This document shows, one piece after another, positions 14,282 through 21,142 of a stretch of 25,450 nt of DNA (position 1 is its first letter; every line of letters starts with the position of its first letter). The translations under genes were made by a program, and so were the position numbers. This DNA is from a virus. Under the pieces are notes generated by a model. That model saw nothing but the letters and a program-made list of their open reading frames with translations. It made no database searches and was not told the DNA's origin. The DNA is taken from the IMG/VR virus record IMGVR_UViG_3300002460_000145, positions 664-26,113 of that record. One strand, given 5' to 3'.

Positions 14282-14571
14282 ACGTCTCTGAGCAAATCAC
14301 CCAGGTGCTGGACTTGACCGACGCGCAACTGCAGCAGCAGGCCGATGTCGCCCGCCGGCTGCTGCAGATGGCCACCCTGGGAACGCCGCGCATCGCCAGC
14401 GGTGACCCCTTTGCCCCGCAACTGCTGGTGCTGCACGCACTGGCCACGGCCTACCTCGCCCTGGCCACGGCCACGCCCGGCGTTACCCGCGCGGCATCCA
14501 ACGTGGCTTTCGACATCGGCCACGACCTGCGCCGTGCGGCCGATCGCTGCGCCAAAGCCAACCCCAACTGA
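14278..14571 (+). CDS. Hypothetical helical early protein, 97 aa
   Basis: Unrecognised 97-aa protein. It is almost all helical: LDLTDAQLQQQADVARRLLQ, then LLVLHALATAYLALATATPG and a final amphipathic helix (VAFDIGHDLRRAADRCAKA). The middle helix is hydrophobic but short and Ala-rich, so it is more likely buried than membrane-spanning. It overlaps the preceding gene by ATGA and is followed by a 14-base gap holding the Shine-Dalgarno of the next gene. Confidence 0.7.
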   Translation: MNVSEQITQVLDLTDAQLQQQADVARRLLQMATLGTPRIASGDPFAPQLLVLHALATAYLALATATPGVTRAASNVAFDIGHDLRRAADRCAKANPN

Positions 14572-14585
14572 ACACAGGAGCCACC

Positions 14586-15209
14586 ATGGCAAACGACAAA
14601 CCGACCATCCCAGCCGGCTACTGGCAAGACGCCAGCGGCAACCTCATCCCCGAATCCAAGGTGAAGGACATCGACAAGCTGCGCCACCAGGTGGTGGTGG
14701 ATCTGTGCACGATGGCCGAGACCCACCAGGCCAACCTGAAGAAGTTCAAGTTGGACGCCATGCAGGAAGTGGCCGCTCTGGTGGCCACCAGCCTGGAGCA
14801 ATACGGCGTGCGGTCGGGCGGCGAGAAGGGCAACGTCACGCTGACCAGCTTCGACGGCCGCTACAAGCTGGTGCGTTCGATGCAAGACAAGATCACCTTC
14901 GGCGAGCAGCTCATGGCCGCCAAGGCGTTGATCGACGAGTGCGTGCACGTGTGGTCCCAGGGCGCCGACGACAACATCAAGGCGCTGGTGAACCATGCCT
15001 TCCAGACCGACAAGGAAGGCAAGATCAACACCGGCCGTGTGCTGGGCCTGCGCCGCCTGGACATCCGCGATACGAAGTGGCAGAGCGCCATGCAGGCCAT
15101 TGCCGACAGCATGCAGGCGGCCAGCACCAAGCCATACGTGCGCTTCTACAAGCGCAACGAGTCCACCGGCGGGTATGACGCCATCAGCTTGGATGTGGCG
15201 GCTGTATGA
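14586..15209 (+). CDS. DUF3164 family protein
   Basis: This 207-aa protein fits DUF3164, common in early regions of transposable phages. It opens PAGYWQDASGNLIPESKVKD and continues with HQVVVDLCTMAETHQANLKK. A central SFDGRYKLVRSMQDKITFGE and a C-terminal DIRDTKWQSAMQAIADSM region follow, ending KPYVRFYKRNESTGGYDAI. No enzyme motif is visible and the family role is unknown. CAGGAG lies 6 bases upstream of ATG 14586, one of the better ribosome sites in the operon, which suggests strong expression. Confidence 0.88.
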   Translation: MANDKPTIPAGYWQDASGNLIPESKVKDIDKLRHQVVVDLCTMAETHQANLKKFKLDAMQEVAALVATSLEQYGVRSGGEKGNVTLTSFDGRYKLVRSMQDKITFGEQLMAAKALIDECVHVWSQGADDNIKALVNHAFQTDKEGKINTGRVLGLRRLDIRDTKWQSAMQAIADSMQAASTKPYVRFYKRNESTGGYDAISLDVAAV

Positions 15210-15436
15210 GCAACACCACCCCCATCATCGAAGCCGGCCGCTCCGGCTCAGGGCGTGTGACCGCCACCTTCGTCCAGAACCTCAAGCGCAAGGCCAAGAC
15301 CGTCGGCCGCAGCCCTGGCGTTTCGTATGCCAAGGCGCTGGACATGGTGGCCGTCGAAGCCGGGTTCCATCACTGGCACGACGTGGCGGAGCAGCACAAG
15401 GTTTGTCTGCAGGCGCGGGACGGGAGCACCGCATGA
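15206..15436 (+). CDS. Small hypothetical protein with glyoxalase-associated-like motif
   Basis: This 76-aa protein contains FVQNLKRKAKTVGRSPGVSY followed by AKALDMVAVEAGFHHWHDV. This resembles the short helical module (alternating lysine helix, then LDxxAxxxGFxxWHxx) seen in some proteins annotated as glyoxalase-related and in small phage proteins. No catalytic role is suggested. It may bind nucleic acid through the basic helix. It overlaps both neighbours by ATGA. The family call is tentative. Confidence 0.66.
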   Translation: MSNTTPIIEAGRSGSGRVTATFVQNLKRKAKTVGRSPGVSYAKALDMVAVEAGFHHWHDVAEQHKVCLQARDGSTA

Positions 15437-16155
15437 CCAAGTCCAGAGGCATCCTTCAGGCGCGTGAGTTCTGGCCACCGCACCACATCGAGATCCTGGG
15501 CCGCTTCTACGCCGACCTCCGGACCCAGGACATCGCCGATCTGCTGGGGAAAAGCATCTCTCGGGTCTACGCCAAGGCCAACGAGCTGGGCCTGAAGAAG
15601 AGCGCTGCATACCAGGCCAGTGTGCACAGCGGCCGGGTGCAGCGTGGGCAGCAAGACCCGCGCATGCTCGGTACGAGATTCCAAAAGGGTCTTGTGCCCT
15701 GGAACAAAGGCCTCAAGGGCCTGAGCTACGAGGGCGGCAAGGCGACCAGATTCAAGAAGGGTGAGTTGAACGGCACCGCGAAGCTCCTCTACGTGCCGAT
15801 CGGCAGCTATCGCATCAGCGCCGATGGCCACCTGGAACAAAAGCTGACCGATGACCCAGCCATCGCGCCGGCGCGCCGGTGGACGCCCGTTTCCCGGCTG
15901 GTGTGGGAGCGAGACAACGGGCCGATCCCAGCCGGGCACATCGTTGTTTTCAAGCGCGGTCAGAAGACGGCCGTGCTCGACCTCATCACTGTGGACCGTC
16001 TGGACTGCATCACCCGCGCCGAGAACGTGCGCCGCAACCACTGGACCAATCTCCACCCCGAGCTGGCCGCTGTCGTGCCGCTCAAGGCGGCGATCACGCG
16101 CCAGGTCAACCGTATCAACCGCGCGGCCCGAGAGGCCGAGGAGTCACGAGCATGA
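15433..16155 (+). CDS. HNH-type endonuclease-like protein with N-terminal HTH
   Basis: This 240-aa protein has an N-terminal HTH (LGRFYADLRTQDIADLLGKS, then VYAKANELGLKKS), a basic linker with KGLVPWNKGLKGLSYEGGK and a C-terminal HNH_3-like module: PVSRLVWERDNGPIPAGHIV, VFKRGQKTAVLDLI, then LDCITRAENVRRNHW. The layout matches phage HNH proteins found in early operons of transposable phages. The usual first His (HRLVW) is Ser here and the DH pair before the metal loop is replaced by VVFK, so catalysis is doubtful. It could be a DNA-binding relic of a nuclease. ATG 15433 overlaps the preceding stop. Confidence 0.82.
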   Translation: MTKSRGILQAREFWPPHHIEILGRFYADLRTQDIADLLGKSISRVYAKANELGLKKSAAYQASVHSGRVQRGQQDPRMLGTRFQKGLVPWNKGLKGLSYEGGKATRFKKGELNGTAKLLYVPIGSYRISADGHLEQKLTDDPAIAPARRWTPVSRLVWERDNGPIPAGHIVVFKRGQKTAVLDLITVDRLDCITRAENVRRNHWTNLHPELAAVVPLKAAITRQVNRINRAAREAEESRA

Positions 16156-16490
16156 GCAACGTCGAATCACCAGCCACCCGCACATCACCGAGCTGCAGGC
16201 GGTGCTGATGGACACACTGAAAAGCCTGGGCAGCATGGGCCGCGGCGCGGAGAAGCTCGACGTCGAGCAGATCAAGGCCCAGGTCAGCATCGCGAATTCG
16301 ATGAAGGGCGTGGCCGACACGCTGGTGGACACCGCCCGCGTGGAGGTGGAGTACCTGAAAGCCACGGGGGCTGATCGGTCGAACTTCCTGGAGGGCAGAA
16401 CCGGAGGGGTCGGCCTGCCGGCACCGTCCACAACGCCCACGCCTCACAACCCGTTCCCGGTGTCGAAATCGCACAGGCTGGGGGGAGTGA
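16152..16490 (+). pseudogene. Frameshifted or reinitiating small phage gene
   Basis: ATG 16152 overlaps the HNH stop (ATGA), as at most junctions here, but its frame gives only 18 codons and stops at 16206-16208. The next frame then encodes a protein-like stretch: SHPHITELQAVLMDTLKSLG, KLDVEQIKAQVSIANSMKGV, TARVEVEYLKATGADRSNFL. Family-like proteins of about 100 aa in other phages have this pattern from their N-terminus. One extra base near 16166 (GAA to GAAA) would restore MSNVEITSHPHITELQ. TGATG at 16206-16210 could allow reinitiation at ATG 16208. The downstream frame has no stop before the next gene; one base fewer in the six-G run near 16480 would end it at 16490. The end point is therefore provisional. 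Confidence 0.55.
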
Positions 16491-16492
16491 CC

Positions 16493-16957
16493 ATGAAGAC
16501 GATCAATGACCTCGCCGCGTCGGCCTGCGCCGCGCACTCGAAAGAGCTTCACCGTCTGGCTGGCATCAGCGCCCTCCCGTGGGCCAAGCTGCCGCTCGAC
16601 TTTAGGCGCTCTTGGGAGGCGGCCACCCGCCAGATTCTGGCCGAGGCGTGCACGGATGGCGTGCTGATCGGCTGTGACCGGGCAGGGCCTGACAACCACT
16701 CGGTGGCCTCCGACCCGCTGCCGTGGATTCGCGACGACCGGGCCACGTACTTTGCGCTGTGCCAGGCAGGCGGCCACGACGTGCCCGAGTCGGCAATCCG
16801 TGGCTGGTCTGACGAGCAGTGCATGCAGGCCGAGGACTGGGCGCGTGCGTACTACCTGCGCGTGCACTACCACGGAGAGGTCCAGATGCCGGAGATGCCG
16901 GCGCATGTGGCTGTGTATCAACTGCAGAAGGGAGCGAGCGATGCGATTCGGACCTGA
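16493..16957 (+). CDS. Hypothetical early protein, 154 aa
   Basis: Unrecognised 154-aa protein. It begins MKTINDLAASACAAHSKELH and continues with LPLDFRRSWEAATRQILAEA, a possible metal-site-like CDRAGPDNH, and AIRGWSDEQCMQAEDWARAY. The C-terminal segment is VHYHGEVQMPEMPAHVAVYQ. GGGGGAG about 5 bases before the ATG gives a good ribosome site. The same frame is open upstream, so a fusion with the preceding gene is possible on paper. The end overlaps the next gene by 17 bases. Confidence 0.75.
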   Translation: MKTINDLAASACAAHSKELHRLAGISALPWAKLPLDFRRSWEAATRQILAEACTDGVLIGCDRAGPDNHSVASDPLPWIRDDRATYFALCQAGGHDVPESAIRGWSDEQCMQAEDWARAYYLRVHYHGEVQMPEMPAHVAVYQLQKGASDAIRT

Positions 16958-17357
16958 AGGCATGACGCCGCCGCCAGAGCACAAGATCGAACGGGCGGAA
17001 CCCACCGCGTCTGAGCGCGCGGTGATGCACATCCTCAAGCGCATGAAGGCCGACCCGCGCCTGGCCTATCTGATCGGCCCCGGGTTGCAGACGTTCGACC
17101 TGCTGATGGCTGCGGGTGCTGACATCTATTCGTACGACGTTGGACCGTACACATCGACGTTCACCGCCACGCTGGAAACCCGGCCGGTGCCTGGGCTTCG
17201 GGAGTCGGCCGCTGTCATCAACGACGAGCACTTGCACCGCATGTCGCTGGCGAATGATGGCGTGATGGACCTGGACGATCTGGTGAATCACTTCATCGGC
17301 CTGGGCCTGAAAGCCTATGAGGCGAGGCGCGACGCGCACACCGAGGAGATGTTCTGA
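16941..17357 (+). CDS. Hypothetical early protein, 138 aa
   Basis: Unrecognised 138-aa protein beginning at ATG 16941 with AAGGGAG upstream inside the preceding gene. Visible segments are ASERAVMHILKRMKADPRLA, IGPGLQTFDLLMAAGADIY and LHRMSLANDGVMDLDDLVNH, ending in a charged EARRDAHTEEMF. It looks like a compact alpha/beta protein. Its stop shares one base with the next ATG. Nothing points to a function. Confidence 0.75.
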   Translation: MRFGPEGMTPPPEHKIERAEPTASERAVMHILKRMKADPRLAYLIGPGLQTFDLLMAAGADIYSYDVGPYTSTFTATLETRPVPGLRESAAVINDEHLHRMSLANDGVMDLDDLVNHFIGLGLKAYEARRDAHTEEMF

Positions 17358-17599
17358 TGGCCCGCCTCGTCCAGCTCCAGATCAACCAGTCCGGCGCGTG
17401 GCGTAGCGGCCTGGATTTCGACGCCACCGATCTGCCCAACGAGTTCTTCGATCACCTCGACCAGGTGTTGCGCCTGGCCTACGGCGACAAGACGACGGCC
17501 CGTGTGGTGATGGCGCGCACGGGTGCCAACGGCCGCCCGGTGGGCACGCACGAGGCGTTGATGCGCTGGTCGCGCCAGGAAGGCTGGGTGACCGCATGA
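17357..17599 (+). CDS. Hypothetical early protein, 80 aa
   Basis: Unrecognised 80-aa protein. A beta-like start (ARLVQLQINQSGAWRSGLDF) is followed by NEFFDHLDQVLRLAYGDKTT, beta-like ARVVMARTGANGRPVG and a final helix. The size and pattern resemble small single-domain phage proteins. It is coupled by TGATG to the preceding gene and by ATGA to the next. Confidence 0.72.
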   Translation: MARLVQLQINQSGAWRSGLDFDATDLPNEFFDHLDQVLRLAYGDKTTARVVMARTGANGRPVGTHEALMRWSRQEGWVTA

Positions 17600-18009
17600 G
17601 CACAACCCACACCAATGCCTGGGCCTCAAATCCCGCCGCCGAGGCCTGCAACCCCGTCCCAAATCGTCCCAAACGGTTTTTGCAGGGGGTTGGTGCGGCG
17701 AGCGGCTTGCGCGCCCCTGGCGCCTCGGGGCATTTGGGGGCGGAAACGGCGGTGATGGATGAGGCCGTGGGCGCGGACATGGACCACGACGGCGAGAAGT
17801 ACTGCCACAAGTGCAACGAGTGGTGGCCGGCGGACGGTGAGTTCTTTTTTCTGCACCAGAAAAGCCGGGACGGGCTCTGGTACTGCTGCAAGGCCTGCTA
17901 CTACGAGGGCACGCGCCCGCATGGGCGGCCGGTGGCGCCAGCAGCGGAGCGCCTCACGGACGTGCTGGCCGACAGGCTGGCGCTGTCGTGGGTGGAGACC
18001 CGCTCATGA
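17596..18009 (+). CDS. Zinc-ribbon protein with low-complexity N-terminus
   Basis: The C-terminal half of this 137-aa frame holds two CxxC pairs, KYCHKCNEWWPADGEFFF and LWYCCKACYYEGTRPHG, a zinc ribbon like those in small phage and HNH-linked proteins. The first 55 residues are poor protein sequence (AAEACNPVPNRPKRFLQGVG and onward) and cover a stretch of DNA with a tandem decamer GTCCCAAATC-GTCCCAAACG and flanking inverted bases. ATG 17596 overlaps the preceding stop and is the coupled start. A later start at 17755 or 17779, just before the zinc ribbon, is possible. The role is unknown. Confidence 0.72.
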   Translation: MSTTHTNAWASNPAAEACNPVPNRPKRFLQGVGAASGLRAPGASGHLGAETAVMDEAVGADMDHDGEKYCHKCNEWWPADGEFFFLHQKSRDGLWYCCKACYYEGTRPHGRPVAPAAERLTDVLADRLALSWVETRS

Positions 18010-18458
18010 GCGCGGCACAGCAGCACCTGGCCGCGATCCACGTGCTCAAGGGCCAGCTCAGCCTGACGGACGATGACTACCGCTCGCTTCTGGTGCAGCT
18101 GACGGGCAAGAGCAGCTCCAAGCTGCTGGACGACCGGCAGCGCGGCGCGGTGCGCGACCACATGCAGGCGCTGGCCGAGCGCATGGGGGTGGCGAAGCCG
18201 ACGCGCCAGCGGCCGATGACGGGCAAGCGGTTTGCAGAGAAGAAGGCGGCCACGCCGCCAAAGGAACGCAAGGTGTGGGCGCTGTGGCACCAACTGCACC
18301 GGGACGGCAAAATCCAGGACAACAGCGCCGCAGCGCTGAATGCCTGGGTGGCGCGCACGGTGCACGTGAGTGCGATGGTGTGGTGCAACGATGCCCAGCT
18401 GGTGACGCTGATCGAGGCGCTGAAGCGCTGGGTTGAACGGGGGAGTGAGCATGCGTGA
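18006..18458 (+). CDS. gemA: GemA-like regulator (Mu gp16, DUF1018)
   Basis: This 150-aa protein matches the Mu gp16/GemA family. It has HLAAIHVLKGQLSLTDDDYR and SLLVQLTGKSSSKLLDDRQR, then the later ERKVWALWHQLHRDGKIQD and C-terminal NDAQLVTLIEALKRWVERG. In Mu, GemA is encoded in the early/middle region and is linked to modulation of host gene expression and DNA supercoiling. It directly precedes mor, overlapping it by 8 bases, as in Mu-like early operons. ATG 18006 overlaps the preceding stop. Confidence 0.9.
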   Translation: MSAAQQHLAAIHVLKGQLSLTDDDYRSLLVQLTGKSSSKLLDDRQRGAVRDHMQALAERMGVAKPTRQRPMTGKRFAEKKAATPPKERKVWALWHQLHRDGKIQDNSAAALNAWVARTVHVSAMVWCNDAQLVTLIEALKRWVERGSEHA

Positions 18459-18912
18459 TGACCGATTGCGCGATTGTTTGATTGACCGGCTGGATCTGTC
18501 GGACCTGACGCGCGAGATGATCGCGCCGCTGGAAGCGTTGATGGACCGCGAGTGGTCCGAGGTGTGGCGCAACCTGGCGCTGAGCACCTACATCACGCTG
18601 ACCAGCACGCGCACAGAATTGCAGACGCTGGAAGACTGCGCACAGATGGCGGTGACGCTGGCGCTGGGCGTGGCTCAAGACATGGGCGGAAAACAGCACT
18701 ACATTCAGGCCGGCACGCACCTGCTGCAGAACCGCCGGGCGCAGCGGGTGATGGAGTTACTGCGCCAGGGCGTGGGCTACCACGCGGTGGCCAACGCCAC
18801 GGGTTTGACCGAGCCGCGCGTGCGCCGCATCGAGCGCAACTGGCGCACGGCCCAGAAGGCGGCTGCAGCGCAGCGCTACGCCAGCGCACAGGGCCGCCTG
18901 CAGCTGGACTGA
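18451..18912 (+). CDS. mor: Mor-family late transcription activator
   Basis: This 153-aa protein is the likely switch to late transcription. The Mor/C family pattern is seen as ALGVAQDMGGKQHYIQAGTH (dimerisation region and beta strand) followed by the HTH RAQRVMELLRQGVGYHAVAN-ATGLTEPRVRRIERNW (about 96-131). It closes the early operon, 38 bases before the head promoter dyad at 18951. In Mu, Mor activates the middle promoter and C the late ones; no second family member is present here, so this protein probably serves the late promoters directly. Candidate sites are the dyads at 5716-5731 and 18951-18966. Confidence 0.92.
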   Translation: MRDDRLRDCLIDRLDLSDLTREMIAPLEALMDREWSEVWRNLALSTYITLTSTRTELQTLEDCAQMAVTLALGVAQDMGGKQHYIQAGTHLLQNRRAQRVMELLRQGVGYHAVANATGLTEPRVRRIERNWRTAQKAAAAQRYASAQGRLQLD

Positions 18913-18924
18913 GCTTTCCCCCGG

Positions 18925-18943
18925 GCCGCCTGCAACGGGCGGC
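18925..18943 (+). other. Hairpin after mor, possible weak terminator
   Basis: GCCGCC and GGCGGC flank a 7-base loop (TGCAACG) a few bases after the mor stop. There is no T tract, so it is not a standard intrinsic terminator. It may still slow read-through from the early operon into the late head operon. Confidence 0.4.
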
Positions 18944-18950
18944 TCTCAGA

Positions 18951-19002
18951 AATGGCGCGCGTCCTTTTGCCGATATAGACGCAGGCCGCGACAGTGCGGC
19001 CC
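18951..19002 (+). promoter_or_regulatory. Late head-operon promoter with Mor-type dyad
   Basis: AATGGCGCGCGTCCTT (18951-18966, centre 18958.5) is an imperfect dyad that shares 13 of 14 bases (AAATGGCGCxCGTC) with the site at 5715-5728. Its centre is 44.5 bp from ATG 19003. GACAGT lies at 18990-18995, with A and T at the key positions of a -10 element. ACAGTGC is at the same spot, 12 bases before the ATG, in front of the endolysin gene. No Shine-Dalgarno precedes the ATG. A TATAGA at 18974-18979 is an alternative -10, but it would put the dyad near -27. Confidence 0.62.
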
Positions 19003-20046
19003 ATGCCCTCAACCGCCACCACTGCCAAGCCTGCCGCCTCGTTGCCGAACGGCATCGAGATTTTCCGAGCGGGCACTCGCACCGACGACGCCGGCAACAC
19101 CCACACGATCACCGAGGCCGACCTGGCCGCCGCCGTGGCCGCCTACGACCCTGCGTTGCACGAGGCGCCGCATGTGGTGGGCCACCCGCGCCACAACCTG
19201 CCGGCCTATGGCTGGGTGGAGCGCCTGGCCGTGCAAGACGGCGTGCTGCAGATCGCGGCGAGCAAACAGGTGGAGCCTCAGTTTGCCGAGATGGTGGACG
19301 CGGGCCGGTTCAAAAAGCGTTCCGTGAGCTTCTACCACCCCAGAGAGGCCGCCAACCCGAAGCCGGGCACCTGGTACGTGCGCCACGTGGCGTGGCTGGG
19401 CGCGCAGCCGCCGGCCGTGAAGGGCCTCAAGGACGCTTCCTTTTCCGAAGACGACGCGGACAGCGCCGTCTGTTTTTCCGAACCCGTTTCCCCCGTCACA
19501 CCACAGGAGCCCGACGACATGAGCAAGGAACTTGAAGAGAAGCTGGCGAAGGCCCAGAAGGATCTGGAAGCCGCGAACGCTGCTGCAGCCGCGGCCACCG
19601 CCACCGCCGCAGCCGCTACCAAGAAGGCCGACGAAGCCACGGCCCAGGCCGCGAGCTTCGCCGAGAAGGCCCGCGCCGACCGCAAGGCCGGCTTCGTGTC
19701 GTTCGCCGAAGCCCAGGTGAAGGCAGGCACGCTGCTGCCGAAAGACAAGGACATGGCCGTGGCCACGCTGGACGCCCTGGCCGACGCGCAGCCGGTGGAG
19801 TTCGCCGAGGGTGACACCACGCGCAAGGTGAGCCCGGCGCAGTGGCTGCAGGACCTGATCACCACGGCCAAGCCGGTCGTGAACTTCGGCGAGTTCGCTG
19901 GCGGCCAGATGCCCGCGGGCGCTGGCGGCGCCAAAGGCAAGACCGACGCCGAGATCGACCAGGCGGCCAAGCGCTGGATGGCCGAACACAAGGGCGTGAA
20001 CTACGCCGAGGCCCTGACGGCTGTGACCGCTTCGTTCACCAGCTGA
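19003..20046 (+). CDS. Head maturation protease with scaffold, Mu I-like (gp32)
   Basis: This 347-aa protein opens the head operon. The N-terminal half fits the Mu I protease family: LPNGIEIFRAGTRTDDAGNT, then EAPHVVGHPRHNLPAYGWVE, FKKRSVSFYHP and TWYVRHVAWLGAQPPAVKGL. The conserved His and the KKRSVSF segment are the usual signature of phage capsid proteases. After an acidic linker a long Ala-rich coiled coil (about 177-225) forms the scaffold. An internal start at 19519 would make scaffold alone. ATG 19003 is preferred over GTG 18994 because of the promoter spacing; no Shine-Dalgarno is visible. Confidence 0.9.
   Translation: MPSTATTAKPAASLPNGIEIFRAGTRTDDAGNTHTITEADLAAAVAAYDPALHEAPHVVGHPRHNLPAYGWVERLAVQDGVLQIAASKQVEPQFAEMVDAGRFKKRSVSFYHPREAANPKPGTWYVRHVAWLGAQPPAVKGLKDASFSEDDADSAVCFSEPVSPVTPQEPDDMSKELEEKLAKAQKDLEAANAAAAAATATAAAATKKADEATAQAASFAEKARADRKAGFVSFAEAQVKAGTLLPKDKDMAVATLDALADAQPVEFAEGDTTRKVSPAQWLQDLITTAKPVVNFGEFAGGQMPAGAGGAKGKTDAEIDQAAKRWMAEHKGVNYAEALTAVTASFTS
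19519..20046 (+). CDS. Internal in-frame scaffold protein, Mu Z-like
   Basis: Within the protease gene, ATG 19519 is preceded by AGGAG (19505-19509) with 9 bases of spacing. This is a far better ribosome site than that of the full-length protein. The product would be 175 aa: MSKELEEKLAKAQKDLEAAN, an Ala/Thr-rich coiled coil, then a globular tail ending in NYAEALTAVTASFTS. In Mu the scaffold Z is made from inside gene I in the same way. The stronger internal site fits the need for many scaffold copies per protease. Confidence 0.77.
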   Translation: MSKELEEKLAKAQKDLEAANAAAAAATATAAAATKKADEATAQAASFAEKARADRKAGFVSFAEAQVKAGTLLPKDKDMAVATLDALADAQPVEFAEGDTTRKVSPAQWLQDLITTAKPVVNFGEFAGGQMPAGAGGAKGKTDAEIDQAAKRWMAEHKGVNYAEALTAVTASFTS

Positions 20047-20083
20047 CCCACTCAACACCTCCACCTCCGAAGGACGAATCACC

Positions 20084-21049
20084 ATGAGCATGACCCTTGC
20101 CGAAATCCGGCTAAAGCAAAACCCGATCCTGACGAGCATGTTGCTCGGCATGGGCACCGGCGCGCGCATTGCCGAGAAGCTTTTCCCGCGGCTGCCTCAA
20201 GTGCTTTCGAACGCCAACATCGCGAAGCTGGGCAAGGAGCACATGCGCCAGCACAACCTGCGGCGTTCGCCGGGTGGCGAGACCAAGATGATCAACATCA
20301 AGTACGAGAACGTGGTTTACACGGTCGATCAGTACGCTGTTGATGTGCCGCTGCCGCGCGAGTGGTTCCGCGAGGCCGACGAAGCCCGGCGGTTGAACGT
20401 TGGCATGCACCTGGAGCTGAGTGCCATCGGCATGAACACGGCGAAGTATGTGCTGGACCTGGGCTACGAGATCGAAGTTGCTGCGATGGCGATCGACCCC
20501 GCCAACTATGCCGTTGGCAACTCGCTGGCGCTGGCCGCCGGTACGAAGTGGTCTGCGGCGACGGGCACGCCGGTGACCGATATCCGCACCGCTGCGGAGA
20601 TCATCCGGAAAAAGGCAGGCGTGCGGCCGAACACGCTCACCCTGTCGCCCGATGCCTTCCTGGCGGCGAGCATGAACCCCGAGGTCAAGGGTTACTTGCC
20701 AAACACCACCACGGGCCCGGCCACCATCGAGCAGCTCAAGACGATCTTCAACGTCAAGAACATCGAGATCGGTGATGCGATCTGGGTGGACGAGAACGAC
20801 GTTGGCCAAGATGTGTGGGGCAACGCAGCGATTCTGGCCTACGTGCCCACGATCAAGTCGGGTGCGGTGACGGACTTCAGCCTGGCTGAGCCCGCCTTCG
20901 GTTTCACCAACGTGATCGAGGGCCATCCGTTCGCCGAGACGCCTTACTACAAAGACAGCCGCAAGAGCTGGATCTATGGCGCCACGTTCGAGCGCCGCCC
21001 GAACACCGCCACGCCGGAAGCTGGCTTCCTCTTCCTGAACCCGAAGTAA
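20084..21049 (+). CDS. Major capsid protein
   Basis: This 321-aa protein follows the scaffold and has the size and composition of an HK97-fold coat protein. Notable segments are GARIAEKLFPRLPQVLSNAN, TKMINIKYENVVYTVDQYAV and DVPLPREWFREADEARRLNV. The C-terminal half holds PNTLTLSPDAFLAASMNPEV and the final FGFTNVIEGHPFAETPYYKD and WIYGATFERRP. The sequence pattern looks more like the Gp13-like capsid group seen in diverse siphoviruses than like Mu gpT, so the head module may have a different origin from Mu. ATG 20084 has only a modest GGACGA upstream. Two hairpins follow the stop. Confidence 0.9.
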   Translation: MSMTLAEIRLKQNPILTSMLLGMGTGARIAEKLFPRLPQVLSNANIAKLGKEHMRQHNLRRSPGGETKMINIKYENVVYTVDQYAVDVPLPREWFREADEARRLNVGMHLELSAIGMNTAKYVLDLGYEIEVAAMAIDPANYAVGNSLALAAGTKWSAATGTPVTDIRTAAEIIRKKAGVRPNTLTLSPDAFLAASMNPEVKGYLPNTTTGPATIEQLKTIFNVKNIEIGDAIWVDENDVGQDVWGNAAILAYVPTIKSGAVTDFSLAEPAFGFTNVIEGHPFAETPYYKDSRKSWIYGATFERRPNTATPEAGFLFLNPK

Positions 21050-21064
21050 CAACCCACCAAGGTG

Positions 21065-21113
21065 AGGCCGGCAACGGCCTGTGAGACCCCCGCAGGACAT
21101 TGTTCCTGCGGGG
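21065..21113 (+). other. Two consecutive RNA hairpins after the capsid gene
   Basis: The first is AGGCCG-GCAA-CGGCCT (21065-21080), a 6-bp stem capped by a GNRA-type tetraloop. The second has a 10-bp perfect stem, CCCCGCAGGA (21088-21097) pairing with TCCTGCGGGG (21104-21113), around a 6-base loop. No T tract follows, so these are more likely stability or processing elements, or attenuators, than full terminators. Confidence 0.65.
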
Positions 21114-21142
21114 TATCCGAAACCAAAAAAGGAACTTTCCCA

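Noticed and set aside
18925-18943. Full intrinsic terminator after mor
   Set aside because: The hairpin is real, but no T tract follows, so it is kept only as a weak candidate element.
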